A stretch of DNA of 64,000 bases from Laccaria trichodermophora (taxonomy: Eukaryota; Basidiomycota; Agaricomycetes; Agaricales; Hydnangiaceae), in contig JACTVC010000005.1 in the NCBI GenBank assembly GCA_018417955.1, positions 1,302,001 to 1,366,000 on the forward strand. Direction: 5' to 3'. The notes under the pieces were generated by a model. It was not told the origin of the DNA, searched no databases, and saw only the letters and a program-made list of their open reading frames with translations. Made by a program: the position numbers and the translations under genes. Below, piece after piece: positions 25,601 to 35,515 of this stretch. Each line of letters starts with the position of its first letter. The first letter of the stretch is position 1.

Positions 25601-27042
25601 TCCCTTAACGAGGTCATTGATTGGAAGCCACATCTAGACCACGGTTAACCTGAATTTTCAAGGAATAGAGTTGAAGGAGTGATGCAAGCCATGATCTCAT
25701 GGAGCTGTTTCACCAGATTTTCTTGTCAGACCTGGAATGGAGATGTTTTCCTTTTAATCCTCCATGCCTGTTCAATGGCATGTGGGACGGCCTCTTGCGG
25801 TGATTCGCTTATCCAGGAATTGTGGTCCACTCTTAGCTTGACTTTGGGCGCCTTCCTTAGAAATATTGTCTACCAACCCACCCCGAGATCGGGGAAGCGA
25901 TCTCAAGGAGTCTCTGCTCCCTTGAACAGATACCTCTGAGCTATGTTTCATGGCTTAGTTCCCAAGGCGATATTCGAATTTGAAACCTTTTTATGGCTGC
26001 GATTTGCGAATTGCTAGCGTCGGCCGATTGTCCTCTCGTTTACGATCGACTTTCGCTGCTACCTTTCCTCAGAACGTTCTGCGTAGCGGATGTATGGCTG
26101 AGGTTCCGAGCATGGCTATAATCAAGAGAGACCTGCAGCCGTGATTTGGTTGTAATCCGTCGTAGGCCACGTCCAGAAAGGAGGTCCTCTATTCATGCAG
26201 ACGTGTTGTGCTCGATCATCAGTTGACGCCAGCCCGCTGTTTTCCGCCTTGTCTTGTAACCCAACCGATGCACGGCTGTAGCATTGGTCAATGCATGGAA
26301 GCTTCCCTATCCAGTTTCGTTAACGGCAAACTTCATGGCTAGTCGGTCAGGGAGAAAATAACCGGAATCGGCGGACAGTCCACCAGGTTGTTGAAGCATG
26401 CAAGTTTGGGATGTTATCCTAAATCCCAGCTCGATCAGCTTTTTCAAAGATTCTAGGTCACTCACCCACCCTCTGAACCATGTCTAGAAGGCCTGAAATA
26501 TTGGCGGTCTTATGGACTACGGATGTTGGATGGTTCGCAGGTTAGTTGGTGTTGATCCCAACGAATGTTGATTTTCTCTCACACAATTTTGCCGTTCAGG
26601 TCTGCCTTTCTTAGCCAGCCAGCCTCGAGCTTGAAGACCAACCATCTCATCCCTCCACCCACCTATATCTAAACTGCTTCGTTCCCCAGCTCGCCACCGC
26701 CCATGTACCCCAATTCAAATCTGGATGAAGTGAATTGCCAGGCGAAGGCAAATTTCCAAGCTAATGAGACAGGGCTCGCCAGGGACAGTTTTAAATGCCA
26801 CAGCGCCCAATTAGTGCCTCGAATTTCTGAGTTGGCCGTCTACGTGATCGGTCGCCTCCGATCTGGGCCTCTGCCCTCTAAAAAGAGGCGGTATAAAAAA
26901 CCCTGTCATACCTTTTGTTGCGCTTCGGTTTCTTATCACAACCCCACCACTTCCTCCCCCACGTCCTCTCCCACCCCGCTACCAGTTTTTTTTTTCGTAC
27001 CTCCACCCTTTGCTATACAAACATCCTATATCTACAACAGAA
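22625..27042. other. Gene-poor region, about 4.4 kb, with weak coding hints
   Basis: No gene is firmly supported. Between 22995 and 23770 (plus) several short frames can be joined through plausible introns, for example the GTAGGT donor after 23173 with its TTCCAG acceptor near 23235, and a last piece reading PEPRPAYASRPFPLAKGKTK near 23640-23698. The joins are not all clean. Around 25135-25510 (plus) two overlapping frames look weakly protein-like, which suggests a decayed gene. 24581-24970 (minus) is unremarkable. No repeats longer than 25 bp were noticed. Confidence 0.35.
26892..26898 (+). promoter_or_regulatory. TATA box of the small gene at 27043
   Basis: The sequence GGTATAAAAAACCC sits about 150 bp upstream of the ATG at 27043. 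It is followed by a pyrimidine-rich tract (about 26938-26990), a classic core-promoter layout for highly expressed filamentous-fungal genes. Inferred from sequence. Confidence 0.6.
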
Positions 27043-27526
27043 ATGGCTCTCTCACAGCTCCTTTTACCTTCCCTCACTGTCGTTCTGACTTCGAATAACG
27101 GCTCGACTGTTCTCAGAGATTACCAACAAGCACAGAGCCGCGAGATTCAAATCCCTCTTTTTGGCCCACGCGACGACGGTCTTATGGTAAGCTCCGACTT
27201 TTGAAGCTATATTGAACTTTGTGCTGAGCCTTTTACTTGCAGGACACCATTGACATGCGGACACCGACGGGCTATATCGTCTACAAGTGCGAATATTCAG
27301 TCAGTTTTTTCGTGATCTTGTCGACCTTCGAGTGCTTACTTCGCTATTCATCCAGCACGAGCAAGACACTGTGACCCTTTTCGAAGAGAAGGCGGATACG
27401 AAGCGAACCTTTTGGGTACGTCTTGGTTATGAAGATCCGTTCAACGTCATGACAACATACTTATCATACCATTTTCAGCGCCGGTTGATGATGTTCTGCA
27501 AAATCAAGGGCTTGGGACGCAGATAA
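27043..27526 (+). CDS. Small four-exon protein, 102 aa, unknown function
   Basis: The model is join(27043..27186, 27243..27299, 27356..27415, 27479..27526). It has 48, 19, 20 and 15 codons plus stop, and every intron is 56-63 nt with GT-AG ends and phase 0. The start ATG is the second in the open frame (MALSQLLLPSLTVVLTSNNG) and lies in a good context (agaaATGGCT). The product has alternating hydrophobic/polar segments suggestive of a small beta fold (TGYIVYKCEYS, DTVTLFEEKADTKRTFW) and a basic end (CKIKGLGRR). There is no signal peptide or membrane span, and I recognise no named domain. The strong TATA box and pyrimidine tract upstream suggest a well-expressed gene. Confidence 0.7.
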
Positions 27527-28979
27527 CTTCTTGCATAAGTCAAAGGTGGACTCGGGGCTTGGTCTTCGTGCTCGTCTAAACTTGAGCATGGGGTGTGCCG
27601 ACAGTGCCCCACATTTTTCTATCTTGTTCTTGTCGCTTGCTATCTCACCTCGTCATCGTTGTCATTGTTGTCCTCAGAAGATCTAGCCCTCACGTTCGTT
27701 TACTCACATTTTTACCATAATTTCGGACTACCCGCTTGCAATCAACTAGCAATTTGTCGCATTGAACATTCTTGAGGTGTCTTGAGCCGCGCTGGATGCC
27801 GCGTTATATCCTGCTTCTTGCTTGCTGAAAACTAAGACGTCGTTCGGTATCGTCGATTTGACGAAGGGGATATTGCAATCGGCGTGGATACTCACTCACT
27901 CACTCATCAATCAACCGACAGTCAGCTGGTTAGATCGAACGAAACGCCTTGCTACAACCAATTTAATCGAGATCTTGAAGGTCTTCAGCGCAACTTGGAA
28001 TTGGATAGTTCACTCATTGCAGCATGAGGTTGAATTCGGACGATTATACAGATGAGCTTGCGGTCATTTTTGAGTGGTCATCGTTGCTGTATGCACAGTA
28101 TGGTCTTCGAACAATGCTTGCAAATTCTTGTCCTTCACATCACGCTGCCTGTGCCCTTTTGCAATGGTTGAATGTCCCTGTTTCTTGAAGTTGGCATCCT
28201 TCATCTCCTGCAATGTGTTGATTTGAGTCTGAACAATGATGATCATATTTTCGTTCCAAATTAAAATTAAAGGTCTGAAGGGGAGTGCAGAGGTTGGCCA
28301 ACCAAGCCGAATGGCAAAGAGAGACCATCCCCTTCGCCCGGATCACACCCGAGGGGGGACGTCGCCAAATCGCCGATGACCTTGAGCGCCCTGGGCGGTC
28401 TTGAAGAATTGACCAGTCTGTGCTTCCGGTAGGTATTGGGGATGGTATAAAGGTGAAGTAACGCAGCTTGTGCGATGAGACTGCTGGTTGAAATCGAGTC
28501 ATTAGTTACACGGATGACTCATCGTGAGAGTACGTCACCCTTGATTGCGGTAATAATCTTGGAATATTCTACAGACGACGCTGAGATAGGTCCAGGGTAG
28601 GCCCGGCAATTAGGTTGGCGGAGAGGGCTCAGAGAGACTGGGAGAGGCCGTTGGGGGCTCGATGCATTATGACTCCAGTTCCGTGACGTGACCTTTTCTT
28701 AGTGGTGTGTTCAGTACTTCAGTCTTGACCTGCTGCTGGCTGTAATAATTAAATGGTTATTGCTTCTGCCTCCACTGAACTACCGAATGGAACGGAACCG
28801 TCGCGAGTCTTGGTCGTTTGCCAGCCTTGGATAAAATACAAGTTTCTGAGCTGAGAGATGAAGGCAGGAGGAAAGGGTGGAAAACATACACATACAAAGT
28901 GTCGTCTTGAACATTAATATTGTCAAGAGTCGTTCCGGCATACATAAACGTATTCCCCTCATCCTCAATTTCCATTTAA
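27527..28979. other. Intergenic region, about 1.45 kb
   Basis: Contains a short tandem of actc units (27891-27906) and two adjacent minus-strand frames, 28064-28246 and 28140-28502. The first reads as a plausible helical peptide (IIIVQTQINTLQEMKDANFK) but has no clear start or partner exon. No domain was recognised. Confidence 0.35.
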
Positions 28980-29740
28980 TTGGTGATCACAGCCCCAATG
29001 TCAACTGTCCGCTCAGACGACTTGTCCAGGGAAAGGAAACCTCGCGAGCTCGCAGAAAAAATAGAGAAACTTCAATTAGAGGGAAAAACCAAGGAAAAAC
29101 TCTACAAAATTCCAAACTCAAGCCGAATATGAAGCGCTCTACAACAAGACAGCGCTCATCTTGAACCTTCCTATCGAAGTAATGTGCCGCATGTTCGAGC
29201 CGGCCCAAATAATAGGATACTACTTTGGCACAAAACGACAGAAATTCAAATTTTTTCATTCGCCAGCATTTGCCAAGCTCTCGCGTACTCGACTCGCCAA
29301 GCCGGCGAGTGGCGAATGCTTTCGGAGGTTTTGCCATCCACATTACCCATGAAGCGTCCGCGTCATATATTGAGAGGATTCCAGAAAACCCTCTCATAGA
29401 AATCACCATCTCACATGTTTGTAGGCAATGGCGTGCCATCGCCTTGTCCTTCCAATCCCTATAGTCCAACATTCGGTACAACGTTTCTGAACTGCCAAAA
29501 CGGATTCTGATTGACCGACTTGTTGCGTACTTGGGGCTCTTCTAGACCTCCACTTTGCTTTTTCCGAGTCCGTCTTAGGCGAGGGATCACAAGCATTGTT
29601 CCATTCCATGCTTGAGAATACGATATCACATGTTGACCGTTGGCGTCCAATGCGGTAATAGGCCGTCATGTTGGGCATGTTTGCACTCTGGTGCTCAGGA
29701 ATACGGGCAGACGTCAACGGCTTACTTTGTTCCAGGCACG
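28980..29740 (+). pseudogene. Remnant of an F-box protein gene
   Basis: Fragments of a typical mushroom F-box protein appear in successive frames. First is a coiled lead (RELAEKIEKLQLEGKTKEKL), then QAEYEALYNKTALILNLPIE running into VMCRMFEPA, the first half of the F-box. Later come ITISHVCRQWRAIALSF and, past a stop, LPKRILIDRLVAYLGLF. The first two pieces are separated by a frameshift near 29130, and the rest by stops. I see no introns that would rescue the frame. The family is SCF adaptors; this copy is inferred to be dead. It sits in a transposon-damaged neighbourhood. Confidence 0.6.
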
Positions 29741-29794
29741 AAACGGTCTGTACTCAAGTATAACTATGGGCAAAGCACAGTGTCTAAATAACGA

Positions 29795-31305
29795 TTACAC
29801 ATGAACACTCTGGAGGAGTAACTTTGCATCTAGAATTTCCAGAAAGTAGTCAGAGGCAACATATGCATGAGGGGTATCAGAATCATCAGAATCCTGCTTC
29901 AGCTGCATAACCGCCTCTGCAGCTCTGCTCATGTGCAAAACACGAGCCACAGCAAGTTGAACATTGCAGAGTAGGGGAATTGGTCCTTTTCCAAGCCTCT
30001 CCCCCTTGGTACCACACCCGAAGCGAATTTCGTCACCGTCTCGCAAAGTGATCCCTGCTGGGCCAGCGTCGGAAGAGTAAGGAACCCTCCTGTAGATGTA
30101 CTTTACCTGAACTAATAAGTTAAAGTACATCATGTTGGAGAGAGCTTCAGGCACATACATTTCCTCCTTCTTCTCGAGCTTCAATTCCCCATCACAACTT
30201 ATTACACCACGAGTGGGTGTCACTTTGAAATTTTGCAACCTCACTGAATACGAAAGGGTTGCAAATAGGAAAGGTTTCCAATACCATCTATATATCTCAA
30301 GACAAGGTCCCGAGCCAGTTCACCGGCGAACTTGGCAAGGGTATCCGGCTGGAGAGCATGTCAATAAATGGGTGCTATTATAATAATAGCAGAGACTTTG
30401 CCATGAATCGAGTTTGGGATTATATGGTGCAGAATAGGTGTGAAGTTAGTGTCAGTGGGAAGCTCATTGAACTTCACCCCCGTCATCACACATCGTGTAC
30501 CATCACGCTCGAAAGCCTGTACCGCAGTACTGTCAGAGCTGTGGGAAATGAAACCACATCAAAGCGTACCAAACGTTTGAGGGCTTCTTGCTTTCGCGTT
30601 CCTAACCCCCCATGTATAGCCAAAGCGAGCAGTTGGTTCGTCTCCATCGATATAATGTCACTGACTAAGTCTGGCGTGCTGGCCTCTGCTTGAGGTCCTG
30701 TGTTCAAAACTACGAAAAAATCAGTCATGAGGTGCTCATCAGAAAATCACAAATGCGTACATACAACAGCAAGATGGATAAAGTACTCAGCTGCCATCTC
30801 AAATATTGGATTCAGGTTAATGTCTTCCGAGTCTCTGTTCACCCCAGCAAACAGTATTGCTGATGCCTGACCCGGCGGAACAGAGGTGACATTTTCAACT
30901 GTTCACAAAAGTCAGACCTTGATGTTCTGTTGAAGCAAAAAAATGTGACGCACTATTATCCTTGAGCTTGTCATCGCATTTTCTAACCGATTCCCAGAAT
31001 TGATCCAGCACCGTACCACCGAAGGCTTGAGACTCCTTGATCAAACACGATAGCAAATTTGGAAGTAGTGCTTTTTGGACGCGCTTTACGGTAGGCCAAT
31101 TCCAGGACTTTGCATCTTCTAAGATTTCGAGAGCGAACGCATCCATAAGTTGGTACCGGCGGACCTTAGCCTCTAGTAGATGTAGACGGATGTCATATTG
31201 TAGCAATATTGTAACAGAGGTAGAGGTAGAGAGGTAGAGGTATATTCCGGAGCGGTCCCAATAAGGAACAACCGGTTCCCGATACAAAGCTGTAGCGTCT
31301 AAATA
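29795..31305 (-). CDS. Hypothetical protein, multi-exon, probably 5'-truncated
   Basis: Unknown function. At least four exons are visible on the minus strand. The first (about 30950-31305) gives LLEAKVRRYQLMDAFALEIL and NWPTVKRVQKALLPNLLSCL. The second (about 30770-30900) joins in phase as VTSVPPGQASAILFAGVNRD and EMAAEYFIHLA. The third (about 30490-30715) carries DLVSDIISMETNQLLALAIH. The last (29795..about 30240) gives VTPTRGVISCDGELKLEKKE, IRFGCGTKGERLGKGPIPLL and ASDYFLEILDAKLLL. The exons between 30240 and 30490 are not resolved. The first frame opens with TTG, not ATG, and lies directly beside the reverse transcriptase element. The gene's 5' end may therefore have been displaced or lost by that insertion. 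No known domain. Part of exon 1 is encoded by a CCTCTA/CTCTAC microsatellite. Confidence 0.5.
31201..31240. repeat. GAGGTA microsatellite inside coding sequence
   Basis: A short imperfect tandem of agaggtagaggtagagaggtagaggt lies within the first visible exon of the hypothetical minus-strand gene, where it encodes a Tyr/Leu/Ser/Thr stretch (YLYLSTSTS). Confidence 0.6.
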
Positions 31306-31309
31306 CAAC

Positions 31310-33500
31310 TATGCTACGGAGCACACCACACTGCCACCGTTGTGATCAGCCGACTGACCAGCCAAGAACTATCCCCGACCAGACACGGTAGGGTACACGA
31401 CTAAAACCTCCCTGGAGGGGTCACTGGCAGGTTCTCCAACCAGCAACGACAACTCATCGCAACCCAGGATGAGCTTGACTGATCTCGACCGTCTCATCTG
31501 CAACAGACATGGCACACTTCAGACACAGGGTGCGAACGAACCAACTGTAACACATCACAAATGCACTATGGAGAGGGGGTGACGGGCCGCAGCAACGTTG
31601 GATGAAGGTACGGTTCCGCCGTGTCAAAGACACTGAGCACGTCAAATGCGTACTTTGCCAGGATTGTAACAACCCGCCGTTCACCCACCAAAACCCCCAA
31701 CGAGTCAGGAGGAAGGAGACTCAAAACTGCAGCTCGAATCCCAGGCACAACCTGCTGGGCATCCAAGAAGAAAACTCCTCTCCTAACGGTAAGAGCGGCA
31801 CTGCCAACGCAGTAAAGCATTGCATGACACTCGTCTTCAACCTCATCCTGACAGAAACGACATAGCCTCAGAGCCCGCGGAATCTCCTTTCGCCGGAGAG
31901 GATCCCATCGAAGGCAATTCACTGCTAGACCATGGCACGAAGTAACGAGCCGCGTCAACGCCTTGCGGTGTGCAGGAATCACGAGATCGAGGTAGTGCCG
32001 AAACTTCAGCACCTCAGACAGCTTGAGAGGAGCGGGATTAGCGATGCGTTTCTTCAACAGGATCGTTTTCTCCGACTCATCGATGTCCCTCTGGAGGGCG
32101 CACGCACATGACACCTCGACCTCAGTTATAAGATCTGGAACTAGATCGGGGTCAGTGAGGTGCACCGGCTCAAGCACGATGGGGAACGGAAGGCGGTGGA
32201 GCGCATAGGCAATGTCCCCGACCCAGGAGGGCTTATTCTCTGCATGTAGGAGGCAAGCGTCATCAAAGGCGGCACGGGCGTAGTGATGTGTAGGTAGTTT
32301 CAGTAAGTATTGTAGATACCGCAACGCAAGAATTATGCGGCGATATCTAATTGGCATGACCCCTGTTTCTGTGAACAGAATAGCACGCATGGACCTTTTG
32401 TGGAGCCCCAGCAGTCGACGCAGAAAAAGGACCTGGACATCCTCCAACAGAGCCAAGAAAGAATCATCGACATCGATTGCCACCTCACAAGCGAAGGTGA
32501 GATGAGGGTCAACCCTTGACTTGTACAGCTGGATACCCTCACGAGGAGGGATAGTACCCACCATAGACTCCGTTGCAAAAATTGCAAAGACCATGTTACG
32601 AGCTTTTGACGCTTTGTTGAGATAATGACGAGCGAACACAAACCGGTGGGTTGACTTGAATGTCACCCCAACGTATTTGAACTCATCAACAAACTCCAGG
32701 TGATTGTCTCCAACAACCAACCTGGGCAATACACTCGGGATGGGGCCGAATATCATACCCTTGCTTTTAGGGGGGCCGATCGCGAGAAAATTTGTGGCAC
32801 ACCAGTCCAAGTGCATATAGTCCAGCTTTCTCTGAAGGGCGCGGACTCCACGCAACACAAAGAGTGCAACATCATCCGCCTCTTCTACGTTAGAAATGCG
32901 GCGGCCCGACAAGAGCAGGTCATCATCATCCGGGGGTGGGAGGAAGTCAGACAGGTAAAACGTGAAAAGACCCGGAGAGGCAGTATCTCCAGCCAGGATG
33001 CCCCAGAGGGACTGAAATCGTGTTGTACATTCCACCCCTTGTCGGCAGCCCTGCTTTACTGCATACCCCATCCTACTATACACCATACGAAGCCAATCCA
33101 ACAACGGGCCCTTAGCACCCCTGAGGAACAGCTTGACCCAGAGTGTTGGGAGATTGGTGGAAGGAAAAGCATTTACAAGGTCGACGAACGCCACATACAG
33201 AGGGAGCTTTAGCGCCCTAGACCTGTCAATCGCACAACGCAGAATGTATGAGCAGTTATTTGTGCGATATCCTTCCCGGAACCCATTCTGGGAGTCAGGC
33301 AGGACATTCTCTGCTGCCATCCACTGACGAAGCCTGCGATCCACGAGAAGTGTCATGAACTTCAGCAGGCAACACTCTAACGCGATCAGGCGATAGTTGT
33401 CAGGCGCCAATGCAGAACGGCCAGGTTTGAGGATTAGTGGCCAACCAAACAAAGTCCAGTGAGACACGACTTCCAAAGGCGTCGATCGTCGTCGTCTCCC
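31310..33500 (-). mobile_element. Non-LTR retroelement, apparently 5'-truncated
   Basis: The element is defined by its reverse transcriptase frame (31566-33476) plus about 250 bp of noncoding sequence downstream. No long terminal repeats, integrase or protease are seen. The reading frame opens just ahead of the RT fingers with no ATG, and the sequence above 33500 changes character, so the 5' part, including any endonuclease, is missing or unrecognised. The borders are approximate; I could not identify a target-site duplication or poly(A) tail. Confidence 0.65.
31566..33476 (-). CDS. Reverse transcriptase with C-terminal zinc knuckle
   Basis: An uninterrupted 636-codon frame, opening at TTG. 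The RT begins with KPGRSALAPDNYRLIALECC. Motif A is YVAFVDLVNAFPST, with the metal-binding Asp. Motif B is the variant WGILAGDTASPG. Motif C reads EEADDVAL, keeping both catalytic Asp residues of xADD but with Glu where most reverse transcriptases have Tyr or Phe. The thumb carries KYVGVTF. A C-terminal CRFC...ECHAMLYC segment fits a CX2CX8HX4C zinc knuckle, as at the end of many non-LTR polymerases. This combination is typical of a reverse-transcriptase family widespread in Agaricomycete genomes. Antisense frames here are shadows. The frame being free of stops argues for a recent insertion or selection. Confidence 0.85.
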   Translation of the reverse strand: MEVVSHWTLFGWPLILKPGRSALAPDNYRLIALECCLLKFMTLLVDRRLRQWMAAENVLPDSQNGFREGYRTNNCSYILRCAIDRSRALKLPLYVAFVDLVNAFPSTNLPTLWVKLFLRGAKGPLLDWLRMVYSRMGYAVKQGCRQGVECTTRFQSLWGILAGDTASPGLFTFYLSDFLPPPDDDDLLLSGRRISNVEEADDVALFVLRGVRALQRKLDYMHLDWCATNFLAIGPPKSKGMIFGPIPSVLPRLVVGDNHLEFVDEFKYVGVTFKSTHRFVFARHYLNKASKARNMVFAIFATESMVGTIPPREGIQLYKSRVDPHLTFACEVAIDVDDSFLALLEDVQVLFLRRLLGLHKRSMRAILFTETGVMPIRYRRIILALRYLQYLLKLPTHHYARAAFDDACLLHAENKPSWVGDIAYALHRLPFPIVLEPVHLTDPDLVPDLITEVEVSCACALQRDIDESEKTILLKKRIANPAPLKLSEVLKFRHYLDLVIPAHRKALTRLVTSCHGLAVNCLRWDPLRRKEIPRALRLCRFCQDEVEDECHAMLYCVGSAALTVRRGVFFLDAQQVVPGIRAAVLSLLPPDSLGVLVGERRVVTILAKYAFDVLSVFDTAEPYLHPTLLRPVTPSP

Positions 33501-34297
33501 TTGCTTTCAGATGAATTATTGAAGAGGAGAAACAGTCATCTATAGGTTTGACGCCTTCACATTCCGGCAATATCTCGTCTGTGGCCAGAATTGCATTGCA
33601 ACCAGTGGTTCCATAAATCAAAGCTTACATCCATCAGTGCTTTAAGTTTGGGAGTGATGTTTTGCTTCTGCGCGTTTATGTGAGATTGGAGGCATTCTAT
33701 ACTGAAGCATATCGAAGATACAGCTTTGGCAAATGAGGAGGGGGAAAAGACGCTAATAGTAGAAGGTATTGGTACTTGGGGTTCGGACTTGCTTGTTATT
33801 CTTCCGTGGATGATGCATGATGGTTTGGGGAGTGTCGCGTCAGAATGGCATGTCCAAGGCACCAGTTCCAATGCTCATATATGAGAGTTTAGAGCCATCA
33901 CTTTGCGGGACATGGATAAAAATGGAACGGAACAAAGAGGTGGTTCGGAAAGAACATGAATTTGCTGCTACTTGTCCACTGCTTCCGCGACCTTCTAAGC
34001 ATTTTGCGGAGATGTCTTTCAATCAATCCTTTTTCATCCGATAGATACACTATGATACAAATAAGATATAAAAAAACCAGTGCTACAACTCGAAGAGCGT
34101 CGAGAGTCGACCATTAGGACGATATGTACAGTAAGAAGAGCATGTGAGAGTCGATAGAGGTCAGCCATAGTCGGCCACCTAGAGTTCGTTCTCATCTACG
34201 GTAGTAGAGTCCAATCGGTGTTCGTGAGGAGTCCAGTCCAGTTTTAAGTTTTGAGAGGTCTCGCTAAATCCATCCAAGGGGCCTTCTTCATTCAGAA
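33501..34297. other. Unassigned region upstream of the retroelement
   Basis: Two minus-strand frames, 33557-33871 and 33840-34022, look weakly coding. The second starts with an ATG at 34022 (MKDISAKCLEGRGSSGQVAA). They could be displaced 5' exons of the hypothetical gene at 29.8-31.3 kb, split by the retroelement, but I could not find a phase-consistent path. The rest, 34023-34297, is AT-rich 3' flank of the tetraspan gene. Confidence 0.3.
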
Positions 34298-35515
34298 TCA
34301 CAAAGCAGTATTGCTCGACTTGAAAAACCGAACCGGCGTTCCCGACCTATAATCACCACCACTCACAGCCTCAGGCATCTCTGGCGCCTCATACTCCAGG
34401 TCTTGGGTCTGCCTGCTCTCCCGATAAGGCGAAGAAAAGCTCGAAGTCGACGAAACGCTCGTCGCCGACCTCGACAGGCTCGCCTGTTTCTGCTGTGGGG
34501 GAGGCGTAGGCGTCATATACCTCGGCAAACTCTCTTCTGGCTTCTGCAGGATGAACCCCCTCAATCCCGCAGCTTTCTCACCCTGCCTACCAAACCCATA
34601 CCCCTGCTTATCCGTGCTCCTCCAGGAAGTGCTGTAATCAAGTCCAGCGTCCTGAGGAGCCTTCTCGTTGTTGGAGAACATGCTCGAGATGGAGGAAGGT
34701 GTGGCGTTCACGAATACGGGGCGTTTGTCAGAGGCCGTGGGGAGGATGCCTTTGGCTTCTGCGCGCCAGCCTCTGATTGATCGTTTCTGTTTTGCGGATT
34801 CGCGGTAGATCAGGCCGAGGAGCATGTCCAGGCATCCGATTGCGAAAAGGAAGAAGGCAGAGACGAGGGTGAAGTCATCTACGTGATGAGAGAGGATTTG
34901 GGTTGAAATTCTGGATTTGGGGATATGTGAGTTGGTGGTGAAACGGTGAGAGGGGGAAATAGGATTCTTACAGGCATTGGAAGATTCCCAAAGCGCCGAG
35001 GCCGAACCCGGATCCAAGGACGGGGAAGAAGCGGTCAAAGAAAGACATGGGCCAGCTGACTTCGGAAACTGCATGTAAACAAGTTGTCAATTTCTTTTCA
35101 AAAAATAAAATGAAATCACGCACGGAAAAGAATGATAGTTTGGAAGATGATTAGAAGGCTAGCAACCACAGCCCAGAAGACGCCAGCGGGCTGGTTGGGC
35201 ACCGTGCTTCCACTGATTACAACGAGCAATCAGCACACACGACCAAGAGAAAAAAAGACAAGCATAACTCACTCGATGTAATCGCAATCAACAAGGTCTG
35301 TAGCGTTGGCCTTGTTGGCTTCAAAGTAGTTGACAGCTTTGACGTTGGTGACCATGACGTAGATCGTGCTCGAGAAGACGAGAATGAGGGAAACGAGACT
35401 GAGAACGCGTACGGCGTTCAAGCCCATAAAAGTAACTGCACAAAAAAAAACGAATCAGCAACTGCATTCATCACCTGGAACGACGATGACACTCACTCGC
35501 TCGTGGGGGAAGCAT
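34298..35515 (-). CDS. Tetraspan membrane protein, DUF7598-like
   Basis: Predicted integral membrane protein of unknown function with four spans and a long cytosolic Ser/Pro/Gln-rich tail. The first exon is only 19 nt (35497..35515, MLPPRA), followed by exon 2 from 35435. Later junctions read in phase: ITFMGLNAVRVLSLVSLILV, then STVPNQPAGVFWAVVASLLI with IFQTIILF, then SEVSWPMSFFDRFFPVLGSG and ALGIFQCL, then DDFTLVSAFFLFAIGCLDML. The segment KQKRSIRGWRAEAKGILP follows the last span and marks the cytosolic side. The C-terminal about 150 residues are disordered and full of Ser/Thr, likely phosphorylated. The domain name is my recollection of a fungal family with this layout. All introns are 50-70 nt. 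Confidence 0.75.

Noticed and set aside
32700..33212. 170-codon plus-strand frame
   Set aside because: It lies antisense to the reverse transcriptase and has no domain. The minus-strand frame carries the RT motifs, so this is a shadow.
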